Notes: generated by a model not told the origin, from the letters alone. Shown: positions 45,168 to 57,262, counted from the stretch's first letter. The stretch: 64,000 nt of DNA from Caulobacter sp. Root343 (GCF_001425745.1 NZ_LMDF01000001.1:167154-231153); one strand, 5' to 3'. Translations and numbers: made by a program.

Positions 45168-46484
45168 ATGAAACCGCGTCATCAGGTCACCCGGACGGCC
45201 GTCGATCTCATCAAGAGATTCGAAGGTTACCGTCAGAAGGCCGCTCAGCTCCCCGACGGACGCTGGACGGTCGGCTATGGCCACACCCTGACCGCTCGCG
45301 CGGGCGCCTCCGTCTCGGAAAAGGACGCCGAGGCCCTGCTGCTGTACGACCTGATCTCGGTCGCGCACTCGGTCAACGAGCACACCTATACGCCGCTGAA
45401 CCAGAACCAGTTCGACGCGCTGGTCTGCTTCGCCTTCAACATCGGCCTCGACAACTTCCTCCGCTCGGGCGTGCTGCGCCGGATCAACGAGGGCTCGCTG
45501 TTGCAAGCCGCGTGCGCGATGGAGATGTGGCGCAAGGCCGACTTCGAGGGCGAGCGGATCGTCATCGACGCGCTGGTCCGCCGCCGCTCGGCCGAGAAGA
45601 CCCTGTTCCTGACGCCGGCCAACGGCGAGTGGGTGCCCGCGCCCAGCCCGGTGCTGCGTCCCAAGGTCGACTACGACGCCAGCTGCGCGATCCCGAAACA
45701 GACGCCGATGGCCGTCAACACCCGCACCGAAGGCGACCGCGTCGTCACCGAGCGCGAGGAAGGCCTGCCGCTGAACGTGGTTGTCCCGGAAGAGGACGGT
45801 CCCAGCGCCACCGAGCAGTCGGCCGCCGCCGTCAGCGCGCGCCTGGAAGCCATCCTGTCCGACGCGCCGCCGGTCGCCACGACCACCAAGCCGGAGGTCC
45901 GCCAGGACGACCTGGGCCTGCCCGAGCCGCCAGAGCCCGTGCAGCCGGCCCCGGTCCAGCCGGCCGTGACCGAACCAGCCCCCGTCCTGTTCCAGGACGC
46001 GCCGACGACGACCCCGGTCGAGCCTATCAAGCCCGCCGCTCCGGTCGAGTTCACGCCGTTCCGCCTGACGCCGCAGCCGGAAGAGGTCGAAAAGCCCCGG
46101 GCCGTCGAGGCCTTCGCCCCGGCCCCGAAAGCGTTCTCCAGCGAGCCGACCCTGTTCGGCGCGCCGGCGGCCGGTCCGTCGGTGTTCAATCTGGGCGGCT
46201 TCTCGACCAGCGACGAGGTCTCGCTGGGCGCCATGGATGTGCCGTTCGTCGAGACCGAGCAGCCGCGCTTCGGCAATCTCAGCCTGCTGGTCAGCCTCGG
46301 CATCCTGGGCCTGGCCCTGTTTGGCGGCGGCGTGCTGTGGATCCTGACCGTGGCGGCCGGCTCGGACAGCGGCGTCAAGCTGTTCGGCTATGGCGCCAGC
46401 ATGATCGGCGCGATCTGTTTCGTGGTCGCGGCCTACCTGCTGCTGCGCCGCCTGGCCGGCCCGGACGTCGCCGACGAAGAATAG
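45168..46484 (+). CDS. GH24 lysozyme domain fused to C-terminal membrane helices
   Basis: In this 438-residue protein, residues 1-150 are a phage-T4-type muramidase with the catalytic triad preserved as Glu19 (RFEGYR), Asp30 and Thr34 ([10 protein letters not shown]), plus [16 protein letters not shown]. About 200 residues of low-complexity proline/alanine/threonine linker follow. Two hydrophobic helices ([22 protein letters not shown] and [18 protein letters not shown]) are at the C-terminus. There is no N-terminal signal. The enzyme would cleave peptidoglycan if its domain reaches the periplasm, which the topology does not explain. Confidence 0.85.
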   Translation: MKPRHQVTRTAVDLIKRFEGYRQKAAQLPDGRWTVGYGHTLTARAGASVSEKDAEALLLYDLISVAHSVNEHTYTPLNQNQFDALVCFAFNIGLDNFLRSGVLRRINEGSLLQAACAMEMWRKADFEGERIVIDALVRRRSAEKTLFLTPANGEWVPAPSPVLRPKVDYDASCAIPKQTPMAVNTRTEGDRVVTEREEGLPLNVVVPEEDGPSATEQSAAAVSARLEAILSDAPPVATTTKPEVRQDDLGLPEPPEPVQPAPVQPAVTEPAPVLFQDAPTTTPVEPIKPAAPVEFTPFRLTPQPEEVEKPRAVEAFAPAPKAFSSEPTLFGAPAAGPSVFNLGGFSTSDEVSLGAMDVPFVETEQPRFGNLSLLVSLGILGLALFGGGVLWILTVAAGSDSGVKLFGYGASMIGAICFVVAAYLLLRRLAGPDVADEE

Positions 46485-46516
46485 TTTTCTTTGCTTCCCT
46501 CGGGGAAGGTGAGCAA

Positions 46517-46550
46517 GAACGCCCGCGGGTCTCAGGATCCGCGGGCGTTC
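46517..46550. repeat. 12-bp perfect inverted repeat before ivd
   Basis: GAACGCCCGCGG and CCGCGGGCGTTC enclose a 10-nt loop just upstream of ivd and 33 bp after the lysozyme stop. It is probably a terminator of the lysozyme transcript, although no T run follows. Confidence 0.45.
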
Positions 46551-46567
46551 GTGCTATGGGAGCAGCC

Positions 46568-47728
46568 ATGATGACCAATTTCGCACCCTCGATGGATTTC
46601 GCGCTGGGCGAGACGGCCGACGCGATCCGTGAAACCACCGCCCGCTTCGCCGCCGACAAGATCGCGCCGCTGGCGGCCAGGATCGACGAGACCAACGTCT
46701 TCCCGCGCGAGCTGTGGGTCCCGATGGGCGACCTTGGGCTGCACGGCATCACGGTCGAGGAGGAGTTCGGCGGCCTGGGTCTCGGCTATCTCCAGCACGT
46801 GATCGCCATGGAGGAGATCTCTCGCGCCTCGGCCTCGGTGGGCCTGTCGTACGGCGCCCACTCGAACCTTTGCGTCAACCAGATCCGCCGCTGGGCCACG
46901 CCGGACCAGAAGCAGCGCTACCTGCCCAAGCTGATCAGCGGCGAGCACGTCGGGTCGCTGGCCATGAGCGAGGTCGGATCGGGCTCGGACGTCGTCTCGA
47001 TGAAGCTGCGCGCCGACCAGGTCGGCGATCGCTACGTCCTCAATGGCACGAAGTTCTGGATCACCAACGCCCCGCACGCCGACACCCTGGTGGTCTACGC
47101 CAAGACGGGGGAGGGGAGTCGCGGCATCACCGCCTTCATCGTCGAGAAGGGCATGAAGGGCTTCAGCGTCTCCAAGAAGTTGGACAAGATGGGCATGCGC
47201 GGATCGGACACCGCCGAACTGGTGTTCGAGGACTGCGAGATCCCGGAAGAGAACATCATGGGCCCGGTGGGCGGTGGGGTCGGGGTGCTGATGAGCGGCC
47301 TCGACTATGAACGGGCCGTGCTCTCGGCCGGGCCGCTGGGGATCATGCAGGCCTGCCTCGACGTCGTCCTGCCCTATGTCCGCGACCGTAAGCAGTTCGG
47401 CCAGGCGATCGGCTCTTTCCAGCTGATGCAAGGCAAGATCGCCGACATGTACGTGGCCCTGAACTCGGCCCGGGCCTATGTCTATGCGGTGGCGCGGGCC
47501 TGTGACGCGGGCAAGACCACCCGCTTCGATGCGGCCGGCGCGATCCTGATGGCCAGCGAAAACGCCGTGAAGGTGTCGCTGGAGGCGATCCAGGCTCTGG
47601 GCGGGGCTGGCTACACCAAGGAATGGCCGGTCGAGCGCCTGCTGCGCGACGCCAAGCTGTATGACATCGGCGCGGGCACCAACGAGATCCGCCGCTTCCT
47701 GATCGGCCGCGAGCTGATCGGGGCCTAG
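46568..47728 (+). CDS. ivd: Isovaleryl-CoA dehydrogenase
   Basis: This 386-residue FAD acyl-CoA dehydrogenase of leucine catabolism contains [15 protein letters not shown] and [16 protein letters not shown] (FAD and substrate contacts). The glutamate in [18 protein letters not shown] sits at the position used as base by isovaleryl-CoA dehydrogenase. [25 protein letters not shown] is the C-terminal signature. Downstream steps (MCC and methylglutaconyl-CoA hydratase) are encoded at 50995-56725. The ATG pair 46568/46571 follows GGGAG. Confidence 0.93.
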   Translation: MMTNFAPSMDFALGETADAIRETTARFAADKIAPLAARIDETNVFPRELWVPMGDLGLHGITVEEEFGGLGLGYLQHVIAMEEISRASASVGLSYGAHSNLCVNQIRRWATPDQKQRYLPKLISGEHVGSLAMSEVGSGSDVVSMKLRADQVGDRYVLNGTKFWITNAPHADTLVVYAKTGEGSRGITAFIVEKGMKGFSVSKKLDKMGMRGSDTAELVFEDCEIPEENIMGPVGGGVGVLMSGLDYERAVLSAGPLGIMQACLDVVLPYVRDRKQFGQAIGSFQLMQGKIADMYVALNSARAYVYAVARACDAGKTTRFDAAGAILMASENAVKVSLEAIQALGGAGYTKEWPVERLLRDAKLYDIGAGTNEIRRFLIGRELIGA

Positions 47729-47750
47729 GCAAGCTCCAGAGCCGCAATTG

Positions 47751-47784
47751 AAAAGGGCCGCCCCGGTTTCCCGGGACGGCCCTC
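47751..47784 (-). terminator. Strong hairpin terminator, probably for the small minus-strand genes
   Basis: On the minus strand AGGGCCG and CGGCCCT form a long GC stem with an inner CCGG/CCGG pairing, followed by TTTTC. It stops transcripts from the small genes at 47839-48158 and, on the plus strand, is also well placed after ivd. Confidence 0.65.
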
Positions 47785-47838
47785 CATCGTCGTGGCCGCT
47801 TTCGCAGCGCGTGACTTAAAACCTTGGGCGCTCAACGC

Positions 47839-47907
47839 CTAGGCGGAGACCTCACTCTTAAGGCTCCAGGTCACGACTTGCGACCGCGGTTGGAGACAAT
47901 GAGACAC
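47839..47907 (-). CDS. 22-residue leader-like peptide with an extended ribosome site
   Basis: The frame starts at GTG 47907 and ends TAG, encoding a peptide that opens MSHCLQPRSQVV and ends LKSEVSA. The upstream sequence AAAGGAGGTGA (47911-47921 on the minus strand) is an 11-nt match to the bacterial 16S 3' tail, 3 nt from the start. GGAG/CTCC and GGCG/CGCC hairpins overlap and follow the frame before the terminator at 47751. It may be a leader, a regulatory open frame or a short functional peptide. Not recognised. Confidence 0.45.
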   Translation of the reverse strand: MSHCLQPRSQVVTWSLKSEVSA

Positions 47908-48008
47908 TGGTCACCTCCTTTCAGTTGGTTGAACAACACAAGAGAAACATGGGGTCTGATCGCACGGTTGAAAAGAGGAAACCGTGCGCGACGCGACGTC
48001 GCAGGCGA

Positions 48009-48158
48009 TCAGACCGCCAGAAGGCGTAGGCCCACCAGGATCGCCGCCCAAAGCACGAGGGCCGCGCCGATCGCCAGAGGGCGGTTGAAGTTGAATCGAC
48101 GAACACCGGGAGACGGCGCCGAAGGGCCGCTCGGGACAAGACGTATGTGCGTGGGCAT
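48009..48158 (-). CDS. 49-residue single-helix membrane protein
   Basis: The frame begins MPTHIRLVPSGPSAPSPGVR and ends in one hydrophobic helix (LAIGAAALVLWAAILVGLRLLAV-like, about residues 29-48). GGGAAGGA lies 10 nt before the ATG. It precedes the 22-residue frame and the terminator at 47751 on the same strand, so both may share a transcript. A GCACGGTT/AACCGTGC hairpin lies between them (47963-47988). Not recognised. Confidence 0.5.
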   Translation of the reverse strand: MPTHIRLVPSGPSAPSPGVRRFNFNRPLAIGAALVLWAAILVGLRLLAV

Positions 48159-48297
48159 TCCGCGTGAATCCTTCCCTAGTGGTCCCTCTGTCGGAGACCT
48201 GACTCAGACCGTATGATGAATCTTCGCCTATGAGAAGAATTCTTCACAAAGAGTCAGGTTGCATCCACGCGGATTGTCGCAGGGGGAGAAAACTCGC

Positions 48298-49071
48298 ATG
48301 ACCACCTGGGATCCGGACGTCTACGCCCTCTATCGCCGCTACCGTGAGCGGCCTGCTCTGGACCTGTTGACCGCTATTCCCCGCGACCTGGATCCGCGCG
48401 AAATCTGGGACCTGGGCTGCGGCCTCGGCGAGCAGGCGGCGCTGCTGGCGGCGCGCCATCCGGACGCGCGGGTGAGGGGCCTGGATTCCAGTCCGGAGAT
48501 GCTGGAGCGGGCCAAGGCGCTGCCGGGGCGCGTCGAGTGGGTGCTGGGCGAGATCGGCGGCTTCTCGCCTGACGTTCCGGCCGATCTGATCTTCACCAAT
48601 GCCGCCCTGCAGTGGGTCGACGACCATGCCGGCCTGATCCCGCGCCTGGCCGGGAACCTGGCGCCCGGCGGCGTCCTGGCCTGCCAGATGCCGGTGGTCG
48701 AGGGGCTGGGCTGGCGGGCGACCCTGCTGGAGATCGCCGCCGACGGTCCTTGGGCCAAGCGCTTCAGCGGCGTCGAGGGCGTACGCGCCGCCCACGAGCC
48801 CCAGGACTACTATGCCTGGCTGGCTCCGTACTGTCCCGAGATCGACATCTGGACCACCACCTACTTGCACGCCCTGCATGGTCAGGACCCGATCGTCGAC
48901 TGGACCATGGGCACGACCCTGCGGCCCTATCTCGACGCCCTGCCGGATGACGAGAAGAAGCCGTTCCTGGACGCTTGGCGTGCGCGGCTGGCGCGGGACT
49001 ATCCGCGTCGCGAGGACGGCGTGACGCTGTTTCCATTCAAGCGGCTGTTCATCGTCGCGCGCCGGGGATGA
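48298..49071 (+). CDS. tam: Trans-aconitate 2-methyltransferase-like SAM enzyme
   Basis: This 257-residue class I methyltransferase has the SAM motif IWDLGCGLGEQAALLA near residue 40, acidic residue GLDSSPEM, and motif DLIFTNAALQWVDDH. The length and the C-terminal TLRPYLDALPDDEKKPFLDAWRARLA match Tam, which methylates trans-aconitate formed by side reactions of aconitase. GGGGGAG precedes ATG 48298. Another SAM substrate cannot be excluded. Confidence 0.85.
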   Translation: MTTWDPDVYALYRRYRERPALDLLTAIPRDLDPREIWDLGCGLGEQAALLAARHPDARVRGLDSSPEMLERAKALPGRVEWVLGEIGGFSPDVPADLIFTNAALQWVDDHAGLIPRLAGNLAPGGVLACQMPVVEGLGWRATLLEIAADGPWAKRFSGVEGVRAAHEPQDYYAWLAPYCPEIDIWTTTYLHALHGQDPIVDWTMGTTLRPYLDALPDDEKKPFLDAWRARLARDYPRREDGVTLFPFKRLFIVARRG

Positions 49072-50824
49072 CACCCGCCCGGCGCTCGGCCAGGCTCGGC
49101 CGGCGGCGCAATTCCGTCACCGCCGTGTGCAGCCCCTCCAACGCGAAGCTGGCGGCGACATAGCCGGCCTTCACGGCGGGCTCGAAGGCGCGCCAGTCAC
49201 GGATGTCGATACCCTCCAGGTTCGGGGTGATCAGGACGTCGGTGGCCTCGCGGGCGGCGGCCAGGTCGCGGCCGGTCGTCACCGTCGCCGCGCGCATCAG
49301 CAGGGCCACGATCGGCGGGCCCTTGCGCCATTCGCCCGAGGTGATCCAGTTCCACAGCGATGGCGGCGCGACAATGTCCTCGGCGGTGATGCTGCGGCCC
49401 CGCGTGACATCGACGCCGACGATGGGGCCAAGCTGGAACGATCGCATCACGTCGGCCGGGAAGTTCTTCATCACCGCCCCGTCGACCAGCACCGCCCCGT
49501 TCTCGGTCGCGGGGGGTAGGACGCCGGGCAGGGAGATCGTCGCCCGCAGGGCGTTCTGCAGATCGCCGGTGCGATGCAGCTGGTAGGCGCCCGAGGTCAG
49601 GTTCGACGAGACACAGAAGAACGGCAGCCACAGGTCGCTGATGTCGACCGTGCCGAAATGCTCGTCCAGCCGCGCCCTGACCTTCTCGCCCCGGGTCATG
49701 GCGATCATCGGGAAGGCGATGTCGTCCAGCGGGCTGGTGTCGACGAAGGCCTTGTGGATGCGAGCCTCCAACTCGCCGTCGTCCCAGCCCATGGCGATGC
49801 CCGCGGCCACGATCGCGCCCATCGAGGCACCGCCGACGAAGTCGATCGGGATCCCGCGCTCGCGCATCGCCTGGATCGCGCCGATGTGAGCGTAGGCGCG
49901 CGCGCCGCCGCCGGACAGGACGAGTCCCACCGACTGGCCGGTCAGCACCCGCGCCAGCCGCTGCATGTCGGCCAGGCCGTTCTCGCGCAGGTGGAACAGC
50001 CGCGCGGCCTGGGTGGCGGCCATCCAGGCCTCCGAGCCCGTAGGCCGCGACAGGTTGGCTGACTGCAGCAGGATCAGGTCGACCAGCCGCTGGGCCTGCA
50101 GCGGGCCGGAAGCGTAGCTCGGGATGCTGGCCGGGGGAACGCGTTCGCCACGCCCGACCCGGAACAGTCGGTCGACCTGCCGGCCGACGACATGCTTCCA
50201 GGCCGTCTCGTCGGCCTCGGCGACATAGAGGACGAAGTCGTGCTCGCGCTCGACATTGCCGAACCATTCGGTGGGCGCCAGCAGGGACTCGCCGCCTTCG
50301 ACGGTGACCGAGTATCCCAGGATTTCGATACAGCGGGCCAGGCGCTCGATGACCGGCCGGATCGCCGCGCCGGGCTCGACGGCGATGAAGCCGAACACCG
50401 ACGGGTCGCCGATCGCGGCATGGGTCTGCGCTTGACGGGCGCGGCGGATCATCAGCCGCGACAGCTCCAGCATCACGGTCGGGTCGCTCTCGGCCGCCTC
50501 GAAGAAGTCCTCGCGGCGAAGGGACAGCACCTCGCTGTCGCGCAGGGCCACCATGTTGGCTGAGTGGGCGGTGCCGCCGACCAGCGCCATCTCGCCCGCC
50601 GGCTCGCCAGGACGAATGACGCCCAGGAACTGCGGCTCCTGACCCTCCTCGCGGCGGAAGGCGCCGAGGCGGCCGGTCTTCAGGAAATAGAGCTGGTCGG
50701 CGTCCTCGCCGGGCTCGAACAGGGTCGCGCCGCCGGGCAGGGAAAACCAGGCCGCCGCCCCGGCTCGCCGCTCGCGGGCGAAGAGGCGCGCTAAGGCCGA
50801 GTCGTCAGGCAGGGGCGTTTCCAC
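49049..50824 (-). CDS. Patatin-like phospholipase with cyclic-nucleotide-binding domain
   Basis: This 591-residue neuropathy-target-esterase-like protein has an N-terminal cNMP-binding domain (FEPGEDADQLYFLKTGRLGAF, PGEMALVGGTAHSANMVAL, residues ~25-120), a linker, and a patatin domain (about 300-500). The patatin domain carries the oxyanion hole SGGGARAYAHIG, nucleophile GASMG and catalytic aspartate in DGAVMKNFP. It would hydrolyse phospholipid acyl esters under nucleotide or oligomeric control. The start is placed at GTG 50824. Longer forms to 50992 add atypical sequence. Confidence 0.85.
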   Translation of the reverse strand: METPLPDDSALARLFARERRAGAAAWFSLPGGATLFEPGEDADQLYFLKTGRLGAFRREEGQEPQFLGVIRPGEPAGEMALVGGTAHSANMVALRDSEVLSLRREDFFEAAESDPTVMLELSRLMIRRARQAQTHAAIGDPSVFGFIAVEPGAAIRPVIERLARCIEILGYSVTVEGGESLLAPTEWFGNVEREHDFVLYVAEADETAWKHVVGRQVDRLFRVGRGERVPPASIPSYASGPLQAQRLVDLILLQSANLSRPTGSEAWMAATQAARLFHLRENGLADMQRLARVLTGQSVGLVLSGGGARAYAHIGAIQAMRERGIPIDFVGGASMGAIVAAGIAMGWDDGELEARIHKAFVDTSPLDDIAFPMIAMTRGEKVRARLDEHFGTVDISDLWLPFFCVSSNLTSGAYQLHRTGDLQNALRATISLPGVLPPATENGAVLVDGAVMKNFPADVMRSFQLGPIVGVDVTRGRSITAEDIVAPPSLWNWITSGEWRKGPPIVALLMRAATVTTGRDLAAAREATDVLITPNLEGIDIRDWRAFEPAVKAGYVAASFALEGLHTAVTELRRRPSLAERRAGVIPGARR

Positions 50825-50994
50825 GGCGCGGACGCTAACCCGATCGGGAAGGCTTGACCACGGGGAGCCGTTCGGGCGCAACTGTTGCTCGCCGAGGTGA
50901 AATAGAAGAGACCGGTTTTGGCTCTGAACCTTCGTGTTCGGGGTCCAAAAAACTCCGACTTCCGGGCCAGGGTGGAAAAGGCTAAGCGTCATTC

Positions 50995-52587
50995 ATGCCG
51001 AAGTTGAACTCCGTTATCGACGCGTCCGGTGATGCTTTCGCCCGTAACGCCGCCCACAATCGCGCTCTGGCCCAAGACCTGCGCGCAAAGGTCGCGGCGG
51101 CGGCGCTGGGTGGTCCGGAGAGTTCGCGCGAACGCCACGCCGCCCGCGGCAAGCTGCTGCCCCGCCAGCGCGTCGAGCGTCTGCTGGATCCCGGCTCGCC
51201 CTTCCTGGAGATCGGCCAGCTGGCCGCCTGCGACCTCTATGACGGCGAGGCGCCGGGCGCCGGCATGATCTGCGGCATAGGCCGGGTGTCGGGCCGTGAG
51301 GTGATGATCGTCGCCAACGACGCCACGGTGAAGGGCGGCGCCTATTTCCCGATGACGGTGAAGAAGCACCTGCGGGCCCAGGAGATCGCCGCCCAGAACC
51401 GCCTGCCGTGCGTCTATCTGGTCGACAGCGGCGGCGCGAACCTGCCGCACCAGGCCGAGGTCTTCCCCGACCGCGACCACTTCGGCCGCATCTTCTTCAA
51501 CCAGGCGCGGATGAGCGCCGCGGGCATTCCGCAGATCGCCTGCGTCATGGGCTCATGCACCGCCGGCGGCGCCTATGTCCCGGCGATGAGCGACGAGACC
51601 GTCATCGTCCGCAACCAGGGCACTATCTTCCTGGCCGGTCCGCCGCTGGTGAAGGCCGCCACGGGCGAGGTCATCTCGGCCGAGGAGCTGGGTGGGGCCG
51701 ACACCCACGGCCGCCGCTCCGGCGTCGTCGACCACGTGGCCGAGAACGACGAGCACGCGCTGGAGATCGTCCGCGCGATCGTCGCCAACCTGAACACGAC
51801 CAAGCCGCAAGAGCTGGTCATCGCCGACGCCGAGCCGCCGGCCTATGATCCGGAAGAGCTGTACGGCATCGTCCCGACCGACGTCCGCGCGCCTTACGAC
51901 GTGCGCGAGGTGATCGCCCGCATCGTCGACGGCAGCCAGTTCGACGAGTTCAAGGCGCTGTACGGCACGACCCTGGTCTGCGGCTTCGCCCGCATCTGGG
52001 GGCAGCCGGTGGCGATTCTGGCTAATAATGGCGTGCTGTTCAGCGAGAGCGCGCTGAAGGGCGCGCACTTCATCGAACTGGCCTGCAAGCGTAAGATTCC
52101 ATTGGTGTTCTTGCAGAACATCTCGGGCTTCATGGTCGGCGGCAAGTACGAGGCCGGCGGCATCGCCAAGGACGGCGCCAAGCTGGTCACCGCCGTGGCG
52201 TCGGCCGAGGTTCCGAAGTTCACCGTCCTGATCGGCGGCAGCTTCGGGGCCGGCAACTACGGCATGTGCGGCCGCGCCTACAGCCCGCGCTTCCTGTTCA
52301 CCTGGCCCAACAGCCGCATCTCGGTGATGGGCGGCGAGCAGGCCGCCAGCGTGCTGGCCACCGTCCACCGCGACGCCGCCAAGTGGACGCCCGAGGAGGC
52401 CGAGGCCTTCAAGGCCCCGATCCGCCAGCGCTATGAGGACGAGGGCAATCCCTATCATGCGACGGCGCGGCTCTGGGATGACGGGATCATTGATCCGGCT
52501 CAAACCCGCGACGTCCTGGGTCTGGCCATCTCGGCAAGCCTGAACGCACCGATCCCGGAGACCACCTTCGGCGTTTTCCGGATGTAG
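50995..52587 (+). CDS. mccB: Methylcrotonoyl-CoA carboxylase beta subunit
   Basis: This 530-residue carboxyltransferase accepts the carboxyl from biotin on MccA and makes 3-methylglutaconyl-CoA. The two crotonase-type halves are visible, with [21 protein letters not shown] and [16 protein letters not shown] as oxyanion/biotin contacts. The family-typical [16 protein letters not shown] and [16 protein letters not shown] are also present. It starts the mccB-hydratase-DUF3667-mccA block. Confidence 0.94.
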   Translation: MPKLNSVIDASGDAFARNAAHNRALAQDLRAKVAAAALGGPESSRERHAARGKLLPRQRVERLLDPGSPFLEIGQLAACDLYDGEAPGAGMICGIGRVSGREVMIVANDATVKGGAYFPMTVKKHLRAQEIAAQNRLPCVYLVDSGGANLPHQAEVFPDRDHFGRIFFNQARMSAAGIPQIACVMGSCTAGGAYVPAMSDETVIVRNQGTIFLAGPPLVKAATGEVISAEELGGADTHGRRSGVVDHVAENDEHALEIVRAIVANLNTTKPQELVIADAEPPAYDPEELYGIVPTDVRAPYDVREVIARIVDGSQFDEFKALYGTTLVCGFARIWGQPVAILANNGVLFSESALKGAHFIELACKRKIPLVFLQNISGFMVGGKYEAGGIAKDGAKLVTAVASAEVPKFTVLIGGSFGAGNYGMCGRAYSPRFLFTWPNSRISVMGGEQAASVLATVHRDAAKWTPEEAEAFKAPIRQRYEDEGNPYHATARLWDDGIIDPAQTRDVLGLAISASLNAPIPETTFGVFRM

Positions 52588-52612
52588 CGTCGATAAAGAG
52601 AAAGAGCCCGCC

Positions 52613-53452
52613 ATGACCAACCCCATCGCCGATCCCATCGTCGAAGTGCCCGACACCGACGCGATGAGTCCGCTGGTCCACATGGACAGCACGCCCGAGG
52701 GCGCGGTCACCGTGTGGATCAACCGCCCGGACAAGAAGAACGCCTTCGACGCCGAGACCATCGCGGCCCTGCGCCAGACCTTCGAGACGCTGCACGGGGC
52801 CGAGGGCGTGCGGATCGTGTTCCTGCGCGGCGTCGGCGGCGCGTTCAGCGCCGGGGCCGATCTGGAATGGATGGGCGCGGCCGTCGACTGGGACGAGGAC
52901 GACAACCGCGACGACGCGCTCGAGCTGGCTCACATGCTCAAGGCCCTGCACGACATCCCGGCCCTGACCGTGGCGCTCGTGGAAGGTCCGGCCTACGGCG
53001 GCGGCGCGGGCCTGGTGGCGGCCTGCGACCACGCCCTGGCCCTGGTCGACGCCAAGTTCGCCTTCTCCGAGGTCAAGCTGGGCCTGACTCCGGCGACGAT
53101 CAGCCCCTATGTCATCCAGGCGCTGGGGCCGCGCACGGCCAAGCTGCTGTTCGCCACCGGGCGGGTGTTCGACGCCGGCGACGCCTGGGGCTATGGCCTG
53201 GTCGACGAGGTGTTCGACGACGTGGCCAGCCTGGAAGCGGCCCGCGACGCCCTGATCGAGGAAATGGCCCCTTGCGCCCCCGGCGCGATCGGCGACGCCA
53301 AGGCCCTGGTCAACGACTTCGCTGGTCAGAAACTCGACAGGGGCCTGATCGAGGAGAGCGCTCGTCGCATCGCGCGGCGCCGCGTCTCCGAAGAGGGACA
53401 AGAAGGCGTGCGCGCCTTCCTCGGCCGTCGTAAACCGTCCTGGGCTGAGTAG
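52613..53452 (+). CDS. liuC: Methylglutaconyl-CoA hydratase (enoyl-CoA hydratase family)
   Basis: This 279-residue crotonase hydrates 3-methylglutaconyl-CoA to HMG-CoA. The oxyanion motif GGAFSAGADLEWM (about 81-93), GPAYGGGAGLVAACD and the catalytic-region ALVDAKFAFSEVKLGLTPATISPYV are present. Its position between mccB and mccA fits the leucine route and makes methylglutaconyl-CoA the best substrate. Confidence 0.9.
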   Translation: MTNPIADPIVEVPDTDAMSPLVHMDSTPEGAVTVWINRPDKKNAFDAETIAALRQTFETLHGAEGVRIVFLRGVGGAFSAGADLEWMGAAVDWDEDDNRDDALELAHMLKALHDIPALTVALVEGPAYGGGAGLVAACDHALALVDAKFAFSEVKLGLTPATISPYVIQALGPRTAKLLFATGRVFDAGDAWGYGLVDEVFDDVASLEAARDALIEEMAPCAPGAIGDAKALVNDFAGQKLDRGLIEESARRIARRRVSEEGQEGVRAFLGRRKPSWAE

Positions 53453-53480
53453 ACTCAACTTCAGGCGTTAAGGGGGCGTG

Positions 53481-54752
53481 ATGACGGCGGCGGATCTGGA
53501 AGCAGGGGCGGCGGACTCGGCGGCGAGTTTCATTCGCCCGAGGAAGAAGCCCTTCACCCACCAGGGCGAGCCCTGCAAGAATTGCGGGACGCCCCTGGAG
53601 GGCTGGTACTGCTATTCGTGCGGCCAGAATGCCGACACTCATCACCGCTCGATCCTGCACCTGATCTGGGAAGCCATCGAGGGGATGTTCCACCTCGATG
53701 GTCGCCTGGCCAACACCTTGCCGCTGCTGTTCTTCAGGCCTGGCAAGCTGGCCAAGGACTATATGGAAGGCCGGATCGTGCGGCACGTGCCGCCGTTCCG
53801 CACCTTCCTGGTGGCGCTGCTGCTGTTCATCTTCGCGGCCGAGCACGCGATCCACAACATCAAGCACGGCCAGGAGCTGAAGGAAGAGAAGGAGGCGGCC
53901 CAACTCGCGACGCCGCAGGGCCGCAAGGCCAAGGCCGACGAGATGCGCAAGGACGCTGTCGTCGATCGCGACGATCGCCTCAAGGACGCCGCCGAGACGC
54001 GCGACGAGGATCTCAAGGAAGAGGGCGCCGACAAGGCCAAGATCGCCGAGCGTTACGACGCCAAGGTGAAGAAGGCCCAGAGGCGCTACGCCGAGAAGAT
54101 CGCCGACGCCAACGCCCTGGAAAACAATCCCAACGCCGCCGCCGAAGCCCTGGCCAAGATCAAGGACAAGAACAGCAAGGCCGCCGAACAGATCCGGGGC
54201 ATCGACTTCAAGAACGGCGTCGACATGGTGCAGATCACCAGTGACGACGCCGCCAGCGGCCAGACGACCACCAACAATGTCCGCGTCGTCGCGCCCGACG
54301 AGCACAGCGCCAACCGCCACATCGGCGGCTGGTTCAAGGAAGGCCTGGCCAAGGCCGTCGAGAACCCCGACTACTACATGGTCGTGATGTTCGGCTGGGC
54401 GCATCGCCTGGCGGTGCTGCTGCTGCCGATCATCGGCCTTTCCCTGGCGCTGGTCTATATGAACAAGCGTCAGTACTTCATCTACGATCATCTTCTGGTG
54501 GCCACCAATCTGCTGTCGTTCTCGTTCCTGGTGAACGCCATCGGCATGGTGCTGCCGGGCTTCCTGGTCGCCGCCTGGCTCGGGATCGTGTCGCTCTGGA
54601 CGCCGATCAACCTGTTCCAGACCCTGCGCGGCGGCTACGGCTCCAGCATCATCGGCGCCCTGTTCAAGACCCTGGTCGTCTGGATGATCAGCGTGACTTC
54701 GTTCGGCATCCTGGTCGCCGGCCTGATGCTCTTCTCACTTGCCCAGATGTAG
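53481..54752 (+). CDS. DUF3667 zinc-ribbon membrane protein
   Basis: This 423-residue protein starts with a zinc ribbon (EPCKNCGTPLEGWYCYSCGQ, about 30-50). The motif HRSILHLIWEAIEGMFHLDGRLANTLPLLFFRPGKLAKDYMEG follows, typical of DUF3667. A long charged coiled-coil with repeated KAKADEMRKDAVVDRDDR-like heptads spans about 130-230, then come about five transmembrane helices. Its place inside the leucine operon suggests co-expression, but its role is unknown. The start may be GTG 53478. Confidence 0.8.
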   Translation: MTAADLEAGAADSAASFIRPRKKPFTHQGEPCKNCGTPLEGWYCYSCGQNADTHHRSILHLIWEAIEGMFHLDGRLANTLPLLFFRPGKLAKDYMEGRIVRHVPPFRTFLVALLLFIFAAEHAIHNIKHGQELKEEKEAAQLATPQGRKAKADEMRKDAVVDRDDRLKDAAETRDEDLKEEGADKAKIAERYDAKVKKAQRRYAEKIADANALENNPNAAAEALAKIKDKNSKAAEQIRGIDFKNGVDMVQITSDDAASGQTTTNNVRVVAPDEHSANRHIGGWFKEGLAKAVENPDYYMVVMFGWAHRLAVLLLPIIGLSLALVYMNKRQYFIYDHLLVATNLLSFSFLVNAIGMVLPGFLVAAWLGIVSLWTPINLFQTLRGGYGSSIIGALFKTLVVWMISVTSFGILVAGLMLFSLAQM

Positions 54753-54760
54753 GTTCCGCC

Positions 54761-56725
<1,965 letters not shown>

Positions 56726-56740
56726 GCCGTCCATGGGATC

Positions 56741-57262
56741 TCCGCTTCACGCGGCTTGCCGCTGAAGTTTAGTGGGGAGGCGACGGAGCGGCCGGGCGAA
56801 CCCGGAGACCGTGGGTGTTTGTGTGCGTTTCGGTTCGTCGTCCGCTCCGCCAGGCTGTTTTTGTCCGTGAGGATGGGGGGCGTGAGCGTCTTTCAGCTCG
56901 GGACCCCACTAGCCCCCGGACGGGCGCGGACCAAGTCGATCGGCTACATCCGTCTCGACCCCGACGATCCACGATAGGCGGCTTGTACGATCACCACCCT
57001 GTCGCTCCGCTGTTGGCTTTGATCCCGGACGATCCCGCCACCCGCACGCGCTCCTAAAGAGTAAGCCGTGCGACCTGGCGAGGCCGCCGGGAACCGCCAG
57101 CGGCCCCGCTCAACCTATCCCCATCGCCGCTTCGGGCCGGATCCAAGCGCCCTCCCCTTGCGACGGGGACAGCGATCATTCAGAGACGCGTAAAAGTGAG
57201 AAGTGGTTGATTTCGCTGGGTTCGATCTCGCGAACGCCGGGGATACAGCCCGCTCAATCCCC
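56741..57262 (-). repeat. Copy B of the duplicated non-coding element, inverted relative to copy A
   Basis: Read on the minus strand, this aligns with 1-545. It contains the same hairpins, including the terminal stem-loop (GCGG/CCGC within CTTCA/TGAAG). Two stems have changed on both sides so that pairing is kept: left arm 57067-57070 with right arm 57045-57048, and 56906-56909 with 56873-56876. An internal loop is longer here than in copy A. It directly follows mccA. No conserved coding frame is seen, and function is unknown. Confidence 0.75.

Noticed and set aside
45168..46484. Prophage remnant around the lysozyme
   Set aside because: No holin, tail or integrase genes nearby. The enzyme is fused to a host-like anchor and flanked by mgtE and ivd.
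56756..57057. Short open frames within copy B that share a peptide segment with a frame in copy A
   Set aside because: The shared segment is due to identical DNA (no synonymous changes), and the frames diverge elsewhere in phase, so the conservation is at the nucleotide level.
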